A stretch of DNA of 64,000 nucleotides from Serratia marcescens subsp. marcescens ATCC 13880 (GCF_017299535.1 NZ_CP071238.1:868001-932000); one strand, 5' to 3'; shown: positions 9,250-18,901, counted from the stretch's first letter. Numbers and translations are program-made. Notes: generated by a model not told the origin, from the letters alone.

Positions 9250-11877
9250 ATGAGCAAGAGCACCGCTGAGATCCGTCAAGCGTTTCTCGATTTCTTTCAT
9301 AGTAAGGGTCATCAGGTTGTAGCAAGCAGCTCCCTGGTGCCTAACAATGATCCGACATTGCTGTTTACCAATGCCGGCATGAACCAATTTAAGGATGTTT
9401 TCCTGGGGCTCGACAAACGCGCCTATTCCCGCGCCACCACCTCGCAGCGCTGCGTGCGCGCAGGCGGCAAGCATAACGACCTGGAAAACGTCGGTTATAC
9501 CGCTCGTCACCACACCTTCTTTGAAATGCTGGGCAACTTCAGCTTCGGCGATTACTTCAAGCACGACGCGATCAGCTACGCGTGGGAACTGCTGACCGGT
9601 GAAAACTGGTTCAACCTGCCGAAAGAGAGACTGTGGGTCACCGTGTATGAAACCGATGACGAAGCGTTCGACATCTGGCAGAAGCAAATCGGCGTACCGG
9701 CGGAGCGCATTATCCGCATCGGCGACAACAAGGGCGCGCCTTTCGCTTCCGATAACTTCTGGCAGATGGGCGACACCGGTCCATGCGGCCCGTGCACCGA
9801 GATTTTCTACGATCACGGCGATCACATCTGGGGCGGCCCTCCAGGCAGCCCGGAAGAAGACGGCGACCGTTACATCGAGATCTGGAACATCGTTTTCATG
9901 CAGTTCAACCGTCAATCCGACGGCACCATGCTGCCGCTGCCGAAACCTTCGGTGGATACCGGCATGGGTCTGGAACGCATCGCGGCGGTGTTGCAGCATG
10001 TGAACTCCAACTATGAGATCGACCTGTTCCGCACCCTGATCGCCGCCGTGGCGAAAGTGACCGGCGCGACCGATCTGGACAACAAATCTCTGCGCGTTAT
10101 TGCCGACCACATCCGTTCCTGCGCTTTCCTGGTGTCTGACGGCGTGATCCCCTCTAACGAAAACCGCGGCTACGTGCTGCGTCGCATCATTCGCCGCGCG
10201 ATCCGCCATGGCAACATGCTGGGCGCGAAAGATACCTTCTTCTACAAGCTGGTAGCGCCGCTGATCGAAGTGATGGGCCCGGCGGCCGACGAGCTGAAAC
10301 GCCAGCAATCGCTGGTGGAACAGGTGCTGAAAACCGAAGAGGAGCAGTTTGCCCGCACGCTGGAGCGTGGTCTGGCGCTGCTGGACGAAGAGCTGGCCAA
10401 GTTGCAGGGCGATACTCTGGACGGCGAAACCGCTTTCCGTCTGTACGATACCTACGGTTTCCCGGTCGATCTGACCGCTGACGTCTGCCGCGAACGCGGT
10501 CTGAAAGTCGACGAAGCGGGCTTTGAAGAAGCGATGGAAGCGCAGCGTCGCCGCGCGCGCGAATCCAGCGGCTTCGGCGCCGACTACAACAGCCTGATCC
10601 GCGTGGACGGCAGCAGCCAGTTCAGCGGCTACGATCACGACGAGCAGCAGGCGACGGTCATCGCACTGTTCCGCGACGGCCAGCCTGTCGATCAGATCAA
10701 CGCCGGCGAAGAGGCGGTGGTGGTGCTGGACGAGACGCCGTTCTACGGTGAATCCGGCGGCCAGGTCGGCGATAAAGGCGTGCTGAAAGCCGCCGGCGCC
10801 GAGTTTGTGGTCAACGACACCCAGAAATACGGTCAGGCTATCGGCCATCAAGGCAAGCTGGCGCAAGGTTCGCTGAAGCTGAACGATCGCGTGGACGCGC
10901 AGATCGACGCCGAGCGCCGCAACAGCATCCGCCTGAATCACTCCGCGACCCACCTGCTACACGCCGCGCTGCGCCAAACGTTGGGCGAGCACGTTGCGCA
11001 GAAAGGCTCTCTGGTTAACGACAAATACCTGCGCTTCGACTTCTCGCATTTTGAAGCGATGAAGCCGGAACAAATTCGCGCGGTGGAAGATCTGGTTAAC
11101 CAGCAGGTGCGTCGTAACCTGCCGGTGCAGACCGAGCTGATGGCGTTGGAAGATGCCAAAGAGAAGGGGGCGATGGCGCTGTTCGGCGAGAAGTACGACG
11201 ACAACGTGCGCGTGCTGACCATGGGCGACTTCTCCACCGAGCTGTGCGGCGGCACCCACGCCAGCCGCACCGGCGATATCGGCCTGTTCCGCATTCTGAG
11301 CGAGTCGGGCACCGCGGCGGGCATCCGCCGTATTGAAGCGGTAACCGGCGCTGGCGCTATCGCCACGCTGCACCAGCAAAGCGATTTGTTGCAAGACGTT
11401 GCGCAGTTGGTGAAGGGCGACAGCAACAACTTGACCGATAAAGTGCGCTCGGTGCTCGATCGCACCCGCGCGCTGGAAAAAGAACTGCAGCAGCTGAAAG
11501 ATCAGCAGGCGGCGCAGGAAAGCGCGTCGCTGTCCAGCCAGGCGAAAGTGGTTAACGGCGTGAAGCTGTTGGTCAGCCAGTTGGACAATGTCGAAGCTAA
11601 AATGCTGCGCACCATGGTGGATGACCTGAAAAATCAATTGGGTTCGGCCATTATCGTGTTGGCAACGACGGCTGATGACAAAGTCAGCCTGGTCGCGGGC
11701 GTGACCAAGGATCTGACTGACCGCGTGAAAGCCGGCGAGTTGATCGGCAACGTGGCGCAGCAGGTCGGCGGCAAGGGCGGTGGTCGCCCTGATATGGCGA
11801 TGGCGGGGGGGACGGATATCAACGCCCTGCCAGCGGCGTTAAACAGTGTAGAAGCCTGGGTGGCCTCGAAGCTGTGA
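9250..11877 (+). CDS. alaS: Alanyl-tRNA synthetase
   Basis: Charges tRNA-Ala. The 875-residue enzyme has the class II catalytic core (N-terminal 460 residues, motif [16 protein letters not shown]), the editing domain with the zinc-type ligands HSATHLLH and CGGTHA (about residues 560-670), and the C-terminal DHHA1 region with [11 protein letters not shown]. An upstream in-frame ATG at 9199 would add 17 unrelated residues; ATG 9250 has AGGAAA in front and the canonical start [12 protein letters not shown]. Followed by a clear hairpin and csrA, as in E. coli. Confidence 0.98.
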   Translation: MSKSTAEIRQAFLDFFHSKGHQVVASSSLVPNNDPTLLFTNAGMNQFKDVFLGLDKRAYSRATTSQRCVRAGGKHNDLENVGYTARHHTFFEMLGNFSFGDYFKHDAISYAWELLTGENWFNLPKERLWVTVYETDDEAFDIWQKQIGVPAERIIRIGDNKGAPFASDNFWQMGDTGPCGPCTEIFYDHGDHIWGGPPGSPEEDGDRYIEIWNIVFMQFNRQSDGTMLPLPKPSVDTGMGLERIAAVLQHVNSNYEIDLFRTLIAAVAKVTGATDLDNKSLRVIADHIRSCAFLVSDGVIPSNENRGYVLRRIIRRAIRHGNMLGAKDTFFYKLVAPLIEVMGPAADELKRQQSLVEQVLKTEEEQFARTLERGLALLDEELAKLQGDTLDGETAFRLYDTYGFPVDLTADVCRERGLKVDEAGFEEAMEAQRRRARESSGFGADYNSLIRVDGSSQFSGYDHDEQQATVIALFRDGQPVDQINAGEEAVVVLDETPFYGESGGQVGDKGVLKAAGAEFVVNDTQKYGQAIGHQGKLAQGSLKLNDRVDAQIDAERRNSIRLNHSATHLLHAALRQTLGEHVAQKGSLVNDKYLRFDFSHFEAMKPEQIRAVEDLVNQQVRRNLPVQTELMALEDAKEKGAMALFGEKYDDNVRVLTMGDFSTELCGGTHASRTGDIGLFRILSESGTAAGIRRIEAVTGAGAIATLHQQSDLLQDVAQLVKGDSNNLTDKVRSVLDRTRALEKELQQLKDQQAAQESASLSSQAKVVNGVKLLVSQLDNVEAKMLRTMVDDLKNQLGSAIIVLATTADDKVSLVAGVTKDLTDRVKAGELIGNVAQQVGGKGGGRPDMAMAGGTDINALPAALNSVEAWVASKL

Positions 11878-11898
11878 ACATAAATAAATAGCACGCAC

Positions 11899-11936
11899 AA
11901 ACGCCATAATACTTTGTTGATTATGGCGTTTTCATA
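11899..11936 (+). terminator. Terminator after alaS
   Basis: A 12 bp perfect stem, AAACGCCATAAT paired with ATTATGGCGTTT (11899-11910 and 11920-11931), followed by TTTC. It lies 21 bp after the alaS stop codon. Confidence 0.8.
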
Positions 11937-12129
11937 CTGTGCTAACACAATTTAGTTACAATTGCGGGAACAAAGTTTTTCAGGTCGGCTAAACTTACCG
12001 TTATCTGAGGTGGGACCAAGTCTGCTTACACTTATTGTGGATTGCGCGGCTTACGTTTTCACCACATATGATGGATAATGACGGGGAAACTGAGAGACCC
12101 GACTCTTTTAATCTTTCAAGGAGCAAAGA

Positions 12130-12315
12130 ATGTTAATTCTGACTCGTCGAGTTGGTGAAACCCTCATGATTGGCGATGAGGTCACGGTCACTGTGCTAGG
12201 GGTAAAAGGCAACCAGGTGCGTATTGGTGTGAACGCCCCCAAAGAGGTTTCGGTTCACCGTGAAGAAATCTATCAGCGCATTCAGGCAGAGAAGTCTCAG
12301 CAGACGACTTACTGA
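12130..12315 (+). CDS. csrA: Carbon storage regulator CsrA
   Basis: Homodimeric RNA-binding protein that represses or stabilises mRNAs for glycogen, motility, biofilm and virulence functions by binding GGA motifs near ribosome sites. The 61-residue sequence has the invariant [16 protein letters not shown] start and the RNA-contact stretch [12 protein letters not shown]. The leader reading AGAGACCCGACTC, then CAAGGAGC at the ribosome site, offers GGA-type sites for self-repression as known in E. coli. A candidate -10 TATGAT lies at about 12067. Confidence 0.98.
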   Translation: MLILTRRVGETLMIGDEVTVTVLGVKGNQVRIGVNAPKEVSVHREEIYQRIQAEKSQQTTY

Positions 12316-12324
12316 TTCCGAAGC

Positions 12325-12350
12325 AGCGTCTCGTTGCCTGACGAGACGCT
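12325..12350 (+). terminator. Hairpin after csrA
   Basis: Perfect 10 bp stem AGCGTCTCGT / ACGAGACGCT around a 6-base loop, starting 9 bp after the csrA stop. The run of T downstream is poor, so termination could be incomplete. The rest of the 310 bp csrA-to-tRNA gap holds the tRNA promoter at 12534-12561 and nothing else I could identify. Confidence 0.65.
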
Positions 12351-12533
12351 ACTGCATCGTTTTAACCACTTCCTTCGCTCTCCCTCTTCTTTTTCGTGAT
12401 TATTTTCCCGGTGAGTTTCCTGCTTTATTGCTGCAGACGTTGCGGTTGCCTGTTGATAAAACGCCCTTTTTGCCGTGAAATCGCCCATGTTGGGTGCGAA
12501 TTGTGCAAACGCGCATGAGTTGGGAAAAATTGT

Positions 12534-12561
12534 TTGACTTAAAAGTCGGAGAAAGTAATAT
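12534..12561 (+). promoter_or_regulatory. Promoter of the tRNA-Ser/Arg cluster
   Basis: TTGACT (12534-12539), 16 bp, TAATAT (12556-12561), followed by a GC-rich discriminator (GTGCGCC). This arrangement is typical of stringently controlled stable-RNA promoters. It lies 64 bp before the first tRNA. Confidence 0.75.
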
Positions 12562-12625
12562 GTGCGCCACGCAGTGCCGATGAGCTTATCCAAAGCAAGT
12601 TAGGCACAATTCGAAAGAAGCGTAT

Positions 12626-12718
12626 GGTGAGGTGGCCGAGAGGCTGAAGGCGCTCCCCTGCTAAGGGAGTATGCGGTCAAAAGCTGCATCCGGGGTTCGA
12701 ATCCCCGCCTCACCGCCA
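12626..12718 (+). tRNA. serV: tRNA-Ser (anticodon GCU)
   Basis: A 93-nucleotide type II tRNA with long variable arm and encoded CCA end. The anticodon loop CTGCTAA gives anticodon GCT at 12660-12662, reading AGC/AGU serine codons. It heads the cluster exactly as serV does in E. coli. Confidence 0.95.
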
Positions 12719-12721
12719 TTT

Positions 12722-12798
12722 GCATCCGTAGCTCAGCTGGATAGAGTACTCGGCTACGAACCGAGCGGTCGGAGGTTCGAATCCTCCCGGATGCACCA
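12722..12798 (+). tRNA. argV: tRNA-Arg (anticodon ACG), copy 1
   Basis: A 77-nucleotide tRNA with encoded CCA; anticodon ACG at 12756-12758, where the A is normally converted to inosine by TadA to read CGU, CGC and CGA. It starts 3 bp after the serine tRNA. The four arginine copies in this cluster have the same 77-base sequence. Confidence 0.95.
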
Positions 12799-12859
12799 TA
12801 TTTTGCAGTATGGTGGGGTAGTAACAACGTACCATACGGTATCAAAAAAGAATTCCTGT

Positions 12860-12936
12860 GCATCCGTAGCTCAGCTGGATAGAGTACTCGGCTACGAACC
12901 GAGCGGTCGGAGGTTCGAATCCTCCCGGATGCACCA
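12860..12936 (+). tRNA. argY: tRNA-Arg (anticodon ACG), copy 2
   Basis: Identical in sequence to copy 1; separated from it by a 61 bp spacer unrelated to the other spacers. Letter assignment (argY/Z/Q) follows E. coli order only. Confidence 0.95.
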
Positions 12937-12988
12937 TTCTTCAAGTCTGGCTTTATTAGCAAAGCCGGCACGCGGTAAAAATAGTAAT

Positions 12989-13065
12989 GCATCCGTAGCT
13001 CAGCTGGATAGAGTACTCGGCTACGAACCGAGCGGTCGGAGGTTCGAATCCTCCCGGATGCACCA
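12989..13065 (+). tRNA. argZ: tRNA-Arg (anticodon ACG), copy 3
   Basis: Identical 77-base copy. It is followed by a hairpin with T run that closely matches the one after copy 4, so copies 3 and 4 appear to be a duplicated tRNA-plus-terminator unit. Confidence 0.95.
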
Positions 13066-13076
13066 TCTAAGAGAAG

Positions 13077-13095
13077 CCCGCCTTAGCGGGTTTTT
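13077..13095 (+). terminator. Terminator-like hairpin after the third tRNA-Arg
   Basis: CCCGC, CTTA, GCGGG followed by TTTTT. It lies inside the tRNA cluster, so it should reduce transcription of the last copy or act in processing. Confidence 0.65.
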
Positions 13096-13138
13096 GCTTT
13101 TCTGTTATTCGTGAAACAGGCAAGCGGCAAACAGTCAT

Positions 13139-13215
13139 GCATCCGTAGCTCAGCTGGATAGAGTACTCGGCTACGAACCGAGCGGTCGGAGGTTCGAATC
13201 CTCCCGGATGCACCA
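13139..13215 (+). tRNA. argQ: tRNA-Arg (anticodon ACG), copy 4
   Basis: Fourth identical copy, 73 bp after copy 3 and beyond an apparent internal terminator. Confidence 0.95.
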
Positions 13216-13224
13216 TCTAAGAGA

Positions 13225-13245
13225 AACCCGCCTTGGCGGGTTTTT
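13225..13245 (+). terminator. Terminator of the tRNA cluster
   Basis: AAACCCGCC, TTGG, CGGG followed by TTTTT, right after the last tRNA-Arg. Nearly the same sequence as the hairpin at 13077-13095. Confidence 0.75.
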
Positions 13246-13393
13246 CGTTTTTCAGCATTTAGCCATTCTCTCTTCACCCCTTTCCTTCTTTGCACTCGAT
13301 CGATCACAGCACATTCCGCTATGACGCAGTCAGCGACAACCCAACGGCTTTACGCTAAAGTAGTTTTCTTTCCTCAACGATCATGGAGTAACG

Positions 13394-13960
13394 ATGTACG
13401 ACCGCTATCAGGGTCTTATTTTCGACATGGACGGCACGATTCTGGACACCGAGCCAACGCACCGCAAAGCGTGGAGTGAAGTGCTGTCGCGTTATGGCAT
13501 GACGTTTGATGAAGCGGCTATGGTGGCGCTGAGCGGTTCACCGACCTGGCGCATCGCACAGGCGATTATCGCCAGCCACCAGGCCGATCTCGATCCCCAT
13601 CATCTGGCCGCGGAGAAAACCCGCGCGGTGGAGGCGATGCTGTTGGACAGCGTGCGCCCGTTGCCGCTGATCGAGGTGGTAAAATCCTATCACGGTCGCC
13701 GTCCGATGGCGGTCGGTACCGGCAGCGAGCACCGCATGGCGGAAATGCTGCTGCGTCATCTCGGCCTGTTCAACTGCTTCGACGCGATCGTCGGTGCGGA
13801 CGACGTACAGCGCCATAAACCGGAGCCGGACACCTTCCTGCGCTGCGCAGAACTTATCGGCGTGCCGCCGGAGAAGTGCGTGGTGTTTGAAGACGCTGAG
13901 TTCGGCATCCAGGCGGCAAAAAGCGCCGGTATGGACGTGGTAGACGTTCGCACGCTGTGA
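13394..13960 (+). CDS. yqaB: HAD-family sugar phosphatase YqaB
   Basis: Small cytoplasmic phosphatase of the HAD subfamily I; the E. coli enzyme acts on fructose-1-phosphate and 6-phosphogluconate. The 188-residue protein shows motif I (FDMDGTILDTEP, nucleophile Asp about residue 11), motif II (VGTGS), and motif III/IV (KPEPDTFLRCAELI and VFEDAEFGIQAA). An AUG start at 13394 has GGAG upstream. Its stop overlaps the GTG start of yqaA, implying translational coupling. Confidence 0.92.
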   Translation: MYDRYQGLIFDMDGTILDTEPTHRKAWSEVLSRYGMTFDEAAMVALSGSPTWRIAQAIIASHQADLDPHHLAAEKTRAVEAMLLDSVRPLPLIEVVKSYHGRRPMAVGTGSEHRMAEMLLRHLGLFNCFDAIVGADDVQRHKPEPDTFLRCAELIGVPPEKCVVFEDAEFGIQAAKSAGMDVVDVRTL

Positions 13961-14385
13961 GTAGTACGCTAGCCGTAATATCGTTATTTGGCAGCAGCTT
14001 CCTCAGTGCGACGCTGCTGCCGGGAAATTCAGAAATCGTTCTGGTCGCTTTGCTGACCCAGAGTCGCGTCTCGCCGGAATTGCTGGTGCTGGCCGCGACC
14101 CTGGGCAACACGCTGGGCGGCTTGACCAATGTCATTATCGGGCGCCTGTTACCGGCGTTGAAACCACAGCGGGGGCTGGCAACGGCGCTCGGGTGGCTGC
14201 AACGCTTCGGCCCGGCTGCGCTGTTGCTCAGTTGGGTGCCGGTGGTGGGCGATTTGTTGTGCGTGTTGGCAGGTTGGCTGCGCATGCCCTGGGGCTCTGT
14301 CGCGCTGTTTCTGTGTATCGGAAAGGCGCTGCGTTACATCGTTTTGACTATGATAACGGTACAGGGCATCGCCTGGTGGCAGTAA
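13957..14385 (+). CDS. yqaA: Inner membrane protein YqaA (DedA/SNARE-associated family)
   Basis: A 142-residue membrane protein with about four hydrophobic segments, related to the DedA-like VTT family; function not established. GTG start at 13957 overlaps the yqaB stop (GTGA). The sequence FLSATLLPGNSEIVLVALL near the start contains the re-entrant-loop-type motif, and TLGNTLGGLTNVIIGR is typical of YqaA. Confidence 0.88.
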   Translation: MSSTLAVISLFGSSFLSATLLPGNSEIVLVALLTQSRVSPELLVLAATLGNTLGGLTNVIIGRLLPALKPQRGLATALGWLQRFGPAALLLSWVPVVGDLLCVLAGWLRMPWGSVALFLCIGKALRYIVLTMITVQGIAWWQ

Positions 14386-14467
14386 CCAAGTGAATATAAC
14401 TCAATATTCTCTCGGGTGCGGATTCAGTATGCTTACGAGTTATTGTTTTTAGAAGCGGGAGGTCAAT

Positions 14468-16030
14468 TTGATCCCGGACGTATCACAGGCGCTTTCTTGG
14501 TTGGAAGCCCATCCTCAGGCATTAAAAGGCATTCGTCGCGGCATCGAGCGTGAAACGCTGCGAGTCACGCCGAACGGCACCTTGGCGACTACCGGGCATC
14601 CGGAAAAGCTGGGGGCGGCATTGACGCACCACTGGATCACCACGGATTTCGCCGAGGCGCTGTTAGAGTTCATTACGCCGGTTGATGACAATATCGATCA
14701 CCTGCTGACGTTCCTGCGCGATATTCATCGCTACGTGGCGCGCAATATTGGCGATGAGCGCATGTGGCCGCTCAGCATGCCGTGCTTTATCGAAGCCGAG
14801 CAGGATATTGAGCTGGCGCAGTTCGGTTCTTCAAACATCGGCCGCATGAAGACGCTGTACCGCGAAGGGTTGAAGAATCGCTATGGCGCGTTGATGCAGA
14901 CCATTTCCGGCGTGCACTACAACTTCTCGCTGCCGCTGGAGTTTTGGCAGGCCTGGGCTGGCGTGCAGGACGCAGAAAGTGGTAAAGAGCAGATCTCGGC
15001 GGGGTATTTCCGCCTGATCCGCAACTATTACCGTTTCGGTTGGGTGATCCCGTATCTGTTCGGCGCATCGCCGGCCATTTGTTCTTCGTTCCTCAAAGGA
15101 CGCGAGACCACTCTGCCGTTCGAACGCACCGAGCAGGGGATGTGCTATCTGCCGTACGCCACCTCGCTGCGTCTGAGCGACCTGGGTTACACCAACAAGT
15201 CGCAGAGTAATCTGGGCATCACCTTCAACGATCTGCACAGCTATGTGGCCGGTTTGAAGCGGGCGATCGTTACGCCTTCCGAAGAGTTCGCCAAGCTGGG
15301 CGTGAAAGAGGGTGACCGCTACCTGCAGTTGAACAGTAACGTGCTGCAAATCGAAAACGAGCTGTATGCGCCGATCCGGCCGAAGCGCGTGACCAAAAGC
15401 GGCGAGACGCCGTCAGACGCGCTGCTGCGCGGCGGTATCGAATACATCGAAGTGCGTTCGCTGGATATCAACCCGTTCTCGCCGATCGGCGTGGATGCGG
15501 TGCAGGCGCGTTTCCTGGATCTGTTCCTGGTGTGGTGCGCGCTGGCCGATGCGCCGGAGATGAGCAGCGATGAACTGCTGTGCACGCGCAAGAACTGGAA
15601 CCGGGTGATTCTGGAAGGGCGCAAGCCGGGCCAGACCATCGGCATCGGCTGTGGCGCCAGCCATGAACCGCTGGAAAACGTGGGCAAGGCGCTGTTCGCC
15701 GATCTGCGTCGGGTCGCGGAAGTGTTGGACGGCGAAGCCGGCAACCGTCAATACCAGCAGGTGTGCGATGAGCTGGTCGCCGCATTTGACGACCCTGAGC
15801 TGACCTTCTCCGCGCGCATTCTGAAGGCGATGAAGGCGGAAGGCACCGGGCGCGTCGGTCTGCAGCTGGCGGAGCAGTATCGCCAGACATTGCTGGAAGA
15901 GCCGTTGGAAATCCTGAACGAAGCCGAGCTGGATAAAGAGCGGGAAGCTTCTTGGCAGCGTCAACGCGACATAGAAGCCAATGATACGCTAAGCTTTGAA
16001 GCGTTCCTGAAGCAAAACGGCGGAAGCTGA
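14468..16030 (+). CDS. gshA: Glutamate-cysteine ligase
   Basis: First enzyme of glutathione synthesis; joins glutamate and cysteine using ATP. The 520-residue product belongs to the proteobacterial type 1 family, with [13 protein letters not shown] near the N-terminus (ATP/metal site) and [16 protein letters not shown] near residue 325. The start is a TTG codon (14468) supported by GGGAGG at 14456-14462; E. coli gshA also uses TTG, a known limit on expression. The sRNA micA lies just downstream on the opposite strand and its terminator hairpin begins 10 bp after the gshA stop. Confidence 0.97.
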   Translation: MIPDVSQALSWLEAHPQALKGIRRGIERETLRVTPNGTLATTGHPEKLGAALTHHWITTDFAEALLEFITPVDDNIDHLLTFLRDIHRYVARNIGDERMWPLSMPCFIEAEQDIELAQFGSSNIGRMKTLYREGLKNRYGALMQTISGVHYNFSLPLEFWQAWAGVQDAESGKEQISAGYFRLIRNYYRFGWVIPYLFGASPAICSSFLKGRETTLPFERTEQGMCYLPYATSLRLSDLGYTNKSQSNLGITFNDLHSYVAGLKRAIVTPSEEFAKLGVKEGDRYLQLNSNVLQIENELYAPIRPKRVTKSGETPSDALLRGGIEYIEVRSLDINPFSPIGVDAVQARFLDLFLVWCALADAPEMSSDELLCTRKNWNRVILEGRKPGQTIGIGCGASHEPLENVGKALFADLRRVAEVLDGEAGNRQYQQVCDELVAAFDDPELTFSARILKAMKAEGTGRVGLQLAEQYRQTLLEEPLEILNEAELDKEREASWQRQRDIEANDTLSFEAFLKQNGGS

Positions 16031-16035
16031 AAAAG

Positions 16036-16108
16036 AAAAAGGCCACATCAATGTGGCCAAATATGCATCTCTGATGACAGGGATGATGATAACAAATGCG
16101 CGTCTTTC
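16036..16108 (-). ncRNA. micA: MicA small RNA
   Basis: On the minus strand between gshA and luxS. The 5' end GAAAGACGCGCATTTGTTAT (start at 16108) is the E. coli MicA seed region that pairs with ompA and other porin mRNAs. It is followed by the ATCATCATCCCTG stretch, an internal stem around AGAGATG, and a terminator hairpin GGCCACAT-TG-ATGTGGCC (16041-16058 on the plus strand) with a T run. Hfq-dependent and sigma-E driven in E. coli. Position and sequence both match. Confidence 0.93.
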
Positions 16109-16114
16109 ACATAC

Positions 16115-16142
16115 TCAGACTCGCAGGGTTGGAAAAGGTTTC
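16115..16142 (-). promoter_or_regulatory. Candidate sigma-E promoter of micA
   Basis: On the minus strand, GAAACC (16137-16142) and TCTGA (16115-16119) are 17 bp apart, with TCTGA ending seven bases before the predicted RNA start. The -10 is perfect for sigma-E; the -35 is a weak match to GGAACTT. Confidence 0.6.
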
Positions 16143-16196
16143 CCGGTTAGGAAAAAAAGTTTCGAAATAAATGCTCTTTTACGAGGAGGTAGCGAA

Positions 16197-16712
16197 ATGC
16201 CATTGCTGGATAGCTTTACCGTCGATCATACCCGTATGGCAGCCCCGGCTGTCCGCGTTGCGAAAACCATGAAAACGCCTCATGGCGATACCATCACGGT
16301 ATTTGATCTGCGCTTTTGCCGCCCGAACCTGGAAGTGATGCCCGAACGCGGCATTCACACGCTGGAACACCTGTTCGCCGGCTTTATGCGCGACCACCTG
16401 AACGGCCAGGGCGTGGAGATTATCGACATCTCCCCAATGGGCTGCCGCACCGGTTTCTACATGAGCTTGATCGGCGTGCCGGAAGAGCAGCGCGTTGCCG
16501 ATGCCTGGAAAGCGGCGATGGCCGACGTGCTGAAAGTGACCGACCAGCGCAAGATCCCTGAGCTGAACGAGTACCAGTGTGGTACCTACCACATGCACTC
16601 GCTGGAAGAAGCGCAGGAAATCGCCAAGCACATTCTGGATAACGGCGTGGTGGTGAACCACAACGACGAGCTGGCGCTGCCGAAAGAGAAGCTGCAGGAG
16701 CTGCATATCTGA
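16197..16712 (+). CDS. luxS: S-ribosylhomocysteine lyase (AI-2 synthase)
   Basis: Cleaves S-ribosylhomocysteine to homocysteine and DPD, the precursor of autoinducer-2, in the activated methyl cycle. The 171-residue protein has the metal ligands HTLEH (His54, His58) and the Cys of CGTYHMHS (about 126-128). ATG 16197 with CGAGGAGGT upstream is the true start; the in-frame extension back to 16053 runs through micA and is not coding. Ends in a strong bidirectional terminator shared with corB. Confidence 0.97.
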   Translation: MPLLDSFTVDHTRMAAPAVRVAKTMKTPHGDTITVFDLRFCRPNLEVMPERGIHTLEHLFAGFMRDHLNGQGVEIIDISPMGCRTGFYMSLIGVPEEQRVADAWKAAMADVLKVTDQRKIPELNEYQCGTYHMHSLEEAQEIAKHILDNGVVVNHNDELALPKEKLQELHI

Positions 16713-16733
16713 CCGTACGTTTCCCGCAGAAAC

Positions 16734-16762
16734 AAAAAAGACGCGATTTCGCGTCTTTTTTA
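16734..16762. terminator. Bidirectional terminator between luxS and corB
   Basis: AAAAAAGACGCG, a short loop, CGCGTCTTTTTT: a GACGCG stem with A and T tracts on both sides, lying between two convergent genes. Confidence 0.88.
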
Positions 16763-16777
16763 CGTTCTGGCCGGCGG

Positions 16778-18067
16778 TCAGTGATGGCCGACGCTGGACT
16801 GCAGCGAGGTGATCGGCGTGACTCGCACCTGTTTGATCATGTTGCCCTGCACGTCGAGGATGTCGATATCGTAATGGCCGATACGCACCCGTGTGCCGAT
16901 TTCGGGGATCTCTTCCAGTTCTTCCAGCAGCATACCGTTGACGGTACGGGCTTCATTGGCCGGCAAGGTCCAGTTGAAGGCTTTGTTCAGCTCCCGCACG
17001 TTGGCGGTGCCGTCGATCAAGACCGAACCGTCGCTCTGCGGCGTGACTTCTTCCGCCAGCGTCGGCGACATCGAGGTGGTGAAATCGCCGACGATCTCCT
17101 CGAGGATGTCTTCCACCGTAACCAGGCCCTGAATGTCGCCGTACTCGTCGACCACGATGCCGACCTTCTCTTTATTGCGCTGGAACTTCACCAACTGCAC
17201 GTTGAGCGGCGTGCCTTCCGGTACGAAGTAGATCTCATCGGCGGCGCGCAGCAGGTTCTCTTTGTTGAACTCTTTTTTCTCGGTCATCAGGCGATAGGCT
17301 TCGCGCACGCGCAGCATGCCGATCGCATCGTCCAGCGAGCTGCGATACAGCACGATGCGGCCGTGTGGCGAGTGGGTCAGCTGGCGCATGATCGACTTCC
17401 AGTCGTCGTTGACGTCGATGCCGACGATCTCGGTGCGCGGCACCATGATGTCGTTGACCGTCACCTTTTCCAGGTCCAGCACCGAGATCAGCATGTCCTG
17501 ATTGCGGCGGGAGATCTGCGACTGGGATTCACGCACGATGGTGCGCAGCTCATCCTTGCTGACGGCGTCGCTGATGCGCACGTTGGTGCGAATGCCGAAC
17601 AGGCGCAAGGTCAGGCTGGTGATGCCGTTGAGCAGCCAGACCAGCGGGAACATCACCTTTTGCAACGGCGCCAGCAGGACGCTGCTGGGGAAGGCGATGC
17701 GTTCCGGATAGAGTGCGGCGAAGGTCTTCGGCAGCACTTCGGCGAACAGCAGCACGGCGAAAGTCAGTATGCCGGTCGCAATCGCCACGCCGAGATCGCC
17801 ATACAGCCGCATGCCGACGATGGTCGCCAGCGCCGAAGCGAGGATGTTGACCAGGTTGTTGCCGATCAGCACCAGGCCGATCAGCCGATCCGGTTTTTGC
17901 AGCAGCTTCTCGACCCGACGCGCCGAGCGGTTGCCCTGTTTGGACAGGTGACGCAGGCGATAACGGTTGAGCGTCATCATGCCGGTTTCGGAAGCGGAGA
18001 AGTAAGCGGAGACCACGATCATGATCACCAGGATAATGATGAGAGTCCCCGTCGACACATGCTCCAA
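16778..18067 (-). CDS. corB: CNNM/CorC-type membrane protein CorB (YfjD)
   Basis: A 429-residue membrane protein implicated in magnesium/cobalt resistance or efflux. N-terminal DUF21 domain with about four membrane segments (residues 1-180, including SETGMMTLNRYRLRHL), two CBS domains (about 205-330, VNDIMVPRTEIVGIDV and DIQGLVTVEDILEEIVGD) and a C-terminal CorC_HlyC domain. Length and sequence follow E. coli YfjD closely. Minus strand, 42 bp downstream of ypjD and probably co-transcribed with it. Confidence 0.93.
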   Translation of the reverse strand: MEHVSTGTLIIILVIMIVVSAYFSASETGMMTLNRYRLRHLSKQGNRSARRVEKLLQKPDRLIGLVLIGNNLVNILASALATIVGMRLYGDLGVAIATGILTFAVLLFAEVLPKTFAALYPERIAFPSSVLLAPLQKVMFPLVWLLNGITSLTLRLFGIRTNVRISDAVSKDELRTIVRESQSQISRRNQDMLISVLDLEKVTVNDIMVPRTEIVGIDVNDDWKSIMRQLTHSPHGRIVLYRSSLDDAIGMLRVREAYRLMTEKKEFNKENLLRAADEIYFVPEGTPLNVQLVKFQRNKEKVGIVVDEYGDIQGLVTVEDILEEIVGDFTTSMSPTLAEEVTPQSDGSVLIDGTANVRELNKAFNWTLPANEARTVNGMLLEELEEIPEIGTRVRIGHYDIDILDVQGNMIKQVRVTPITSLQSSVGHH

Positions 18068-18109
18068 TGCAGTATTCCTTATAGAGAGGGAAAGTTGAAC
18101 CGGGCTGGC

Positions 18110-18901
18110 TCAGCGCACCATCACCTGTTGAATCAGACGGCTGCCGAAGTAGGCGAGCGTCAGCAGGAAGGCGCCGGCGAAGCTGAACCAGACGACGCGG
18201 CGGCCGCGCCAGCCTTCATGGTAATGGCCCCACAGCAACACGATATACACGAACCAGGCCATGATCGACAACACGGCTTTATGCACGTTTTCTTTGCTGA
18301 ACAGATTATCCATGTACAGCAGGCCGGTGCACAGGGTGAGCGTCAGCAGCACCACGCCGATCTGGGTGATATGGAACATCTTGCGCTCGATGCTCATCAG
18401 CGGCGGCATGTCGGCGCTGAAGGTCAGCTTCTTGTTTTTCAACAGGTAGTCGAGCCAGGCGAGCTGTAAGGCGTAGAGCGCGGCGATGATCAGGGTGGCG
18501 TAAGAGAATAGCGCCAGGCCGATATGCACCATCAATTCCGGGCTGGCTTCCAGGTGAGTGATGAACTCGCCGGGCATGAAGCTGGCGAAGGCCAGATTGA
18601 TCATCGCGAAGCTGTAGACGATCGGCAGCAGGAACCAGCCGCGATCGCGTGAAGCGACGAAGGTCATCACCGAACAGATGATCAGGCTGACGATAGAACC
18701 AATGTTCAGCAGGCTGAGATTCTGCCCGGCGCTGACGTCAAAGATGCGCTGCTGCAGCGCGATGGCGTGGCAAATCAACGCCACCACCGCCGAGACGAGG
18801 GCGAGCCGACGGTATGCGCTGTTCTTCCGCAACAAGCTGGGAATGATCAGTCCAAGGCTGAGCAGGTAGGCCATCAAAGCCACAATGGAGAAAACTGGCA
18901 T
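18110..18901 (-). CDS. ypjD: Inner membrane protein YpjD (cytochrome c assembly-like)
   Basis: A 263-residue protein with eight membrane segments of the CcmC/CcsA fold; its role in E. coli is not settled, with links to haem handling. ATG at 18901 gives MPVFSIVALMAYLLSLGLI as in relatives; an in-frame start at 18964 would add 21 hydrophilic residues and overlap the ffh promoter region. Divergent from ffh. Confidence 0.9.
   Translation of the reverse strand: MPVFSIVALMAYLLSLGLIIPSLLRKNSAYRRLALVSAVVALICHAIALQQRIFDVSAGQNLSLLNIGSIVSLIICSVMTFVASRDRGWFLLPIVYSFAMINLAFASFMPGEFITHLEASPELMVHIGLALFSYATLIIAALYALQLAWLDYLLKNKKLTFSADMPPLMSIERKMFHITQIGVVLLTLTLCTGLLYMDNLFSKENVHKAVLSIMAWFVYIVLLWGHYHEGWRGRRVVWFSFAGAFLLTLAYFGSRLIQQVMVR

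Noticed and set aside
12600..13307. Short repeated peptides ([20 protein letters not shown]) over the tRNA cluster
   Set aside because: They are translations of the tRNA-Arg repeats, not proteins. The repeats also superficially resemble a CRISPR array, but they are tRNA genes.
16053..16196. N-terminal extension of LuxS
   Set aside because: The in-frame extension covers micA and its promoter; the conserved start is at 16197 with a strong ribosome site.
16781..18469. 562-codon open frame opposite corB and ypjD
   Set aside because: Antisense shadow of two well-recognised genes; no domain or start signal.
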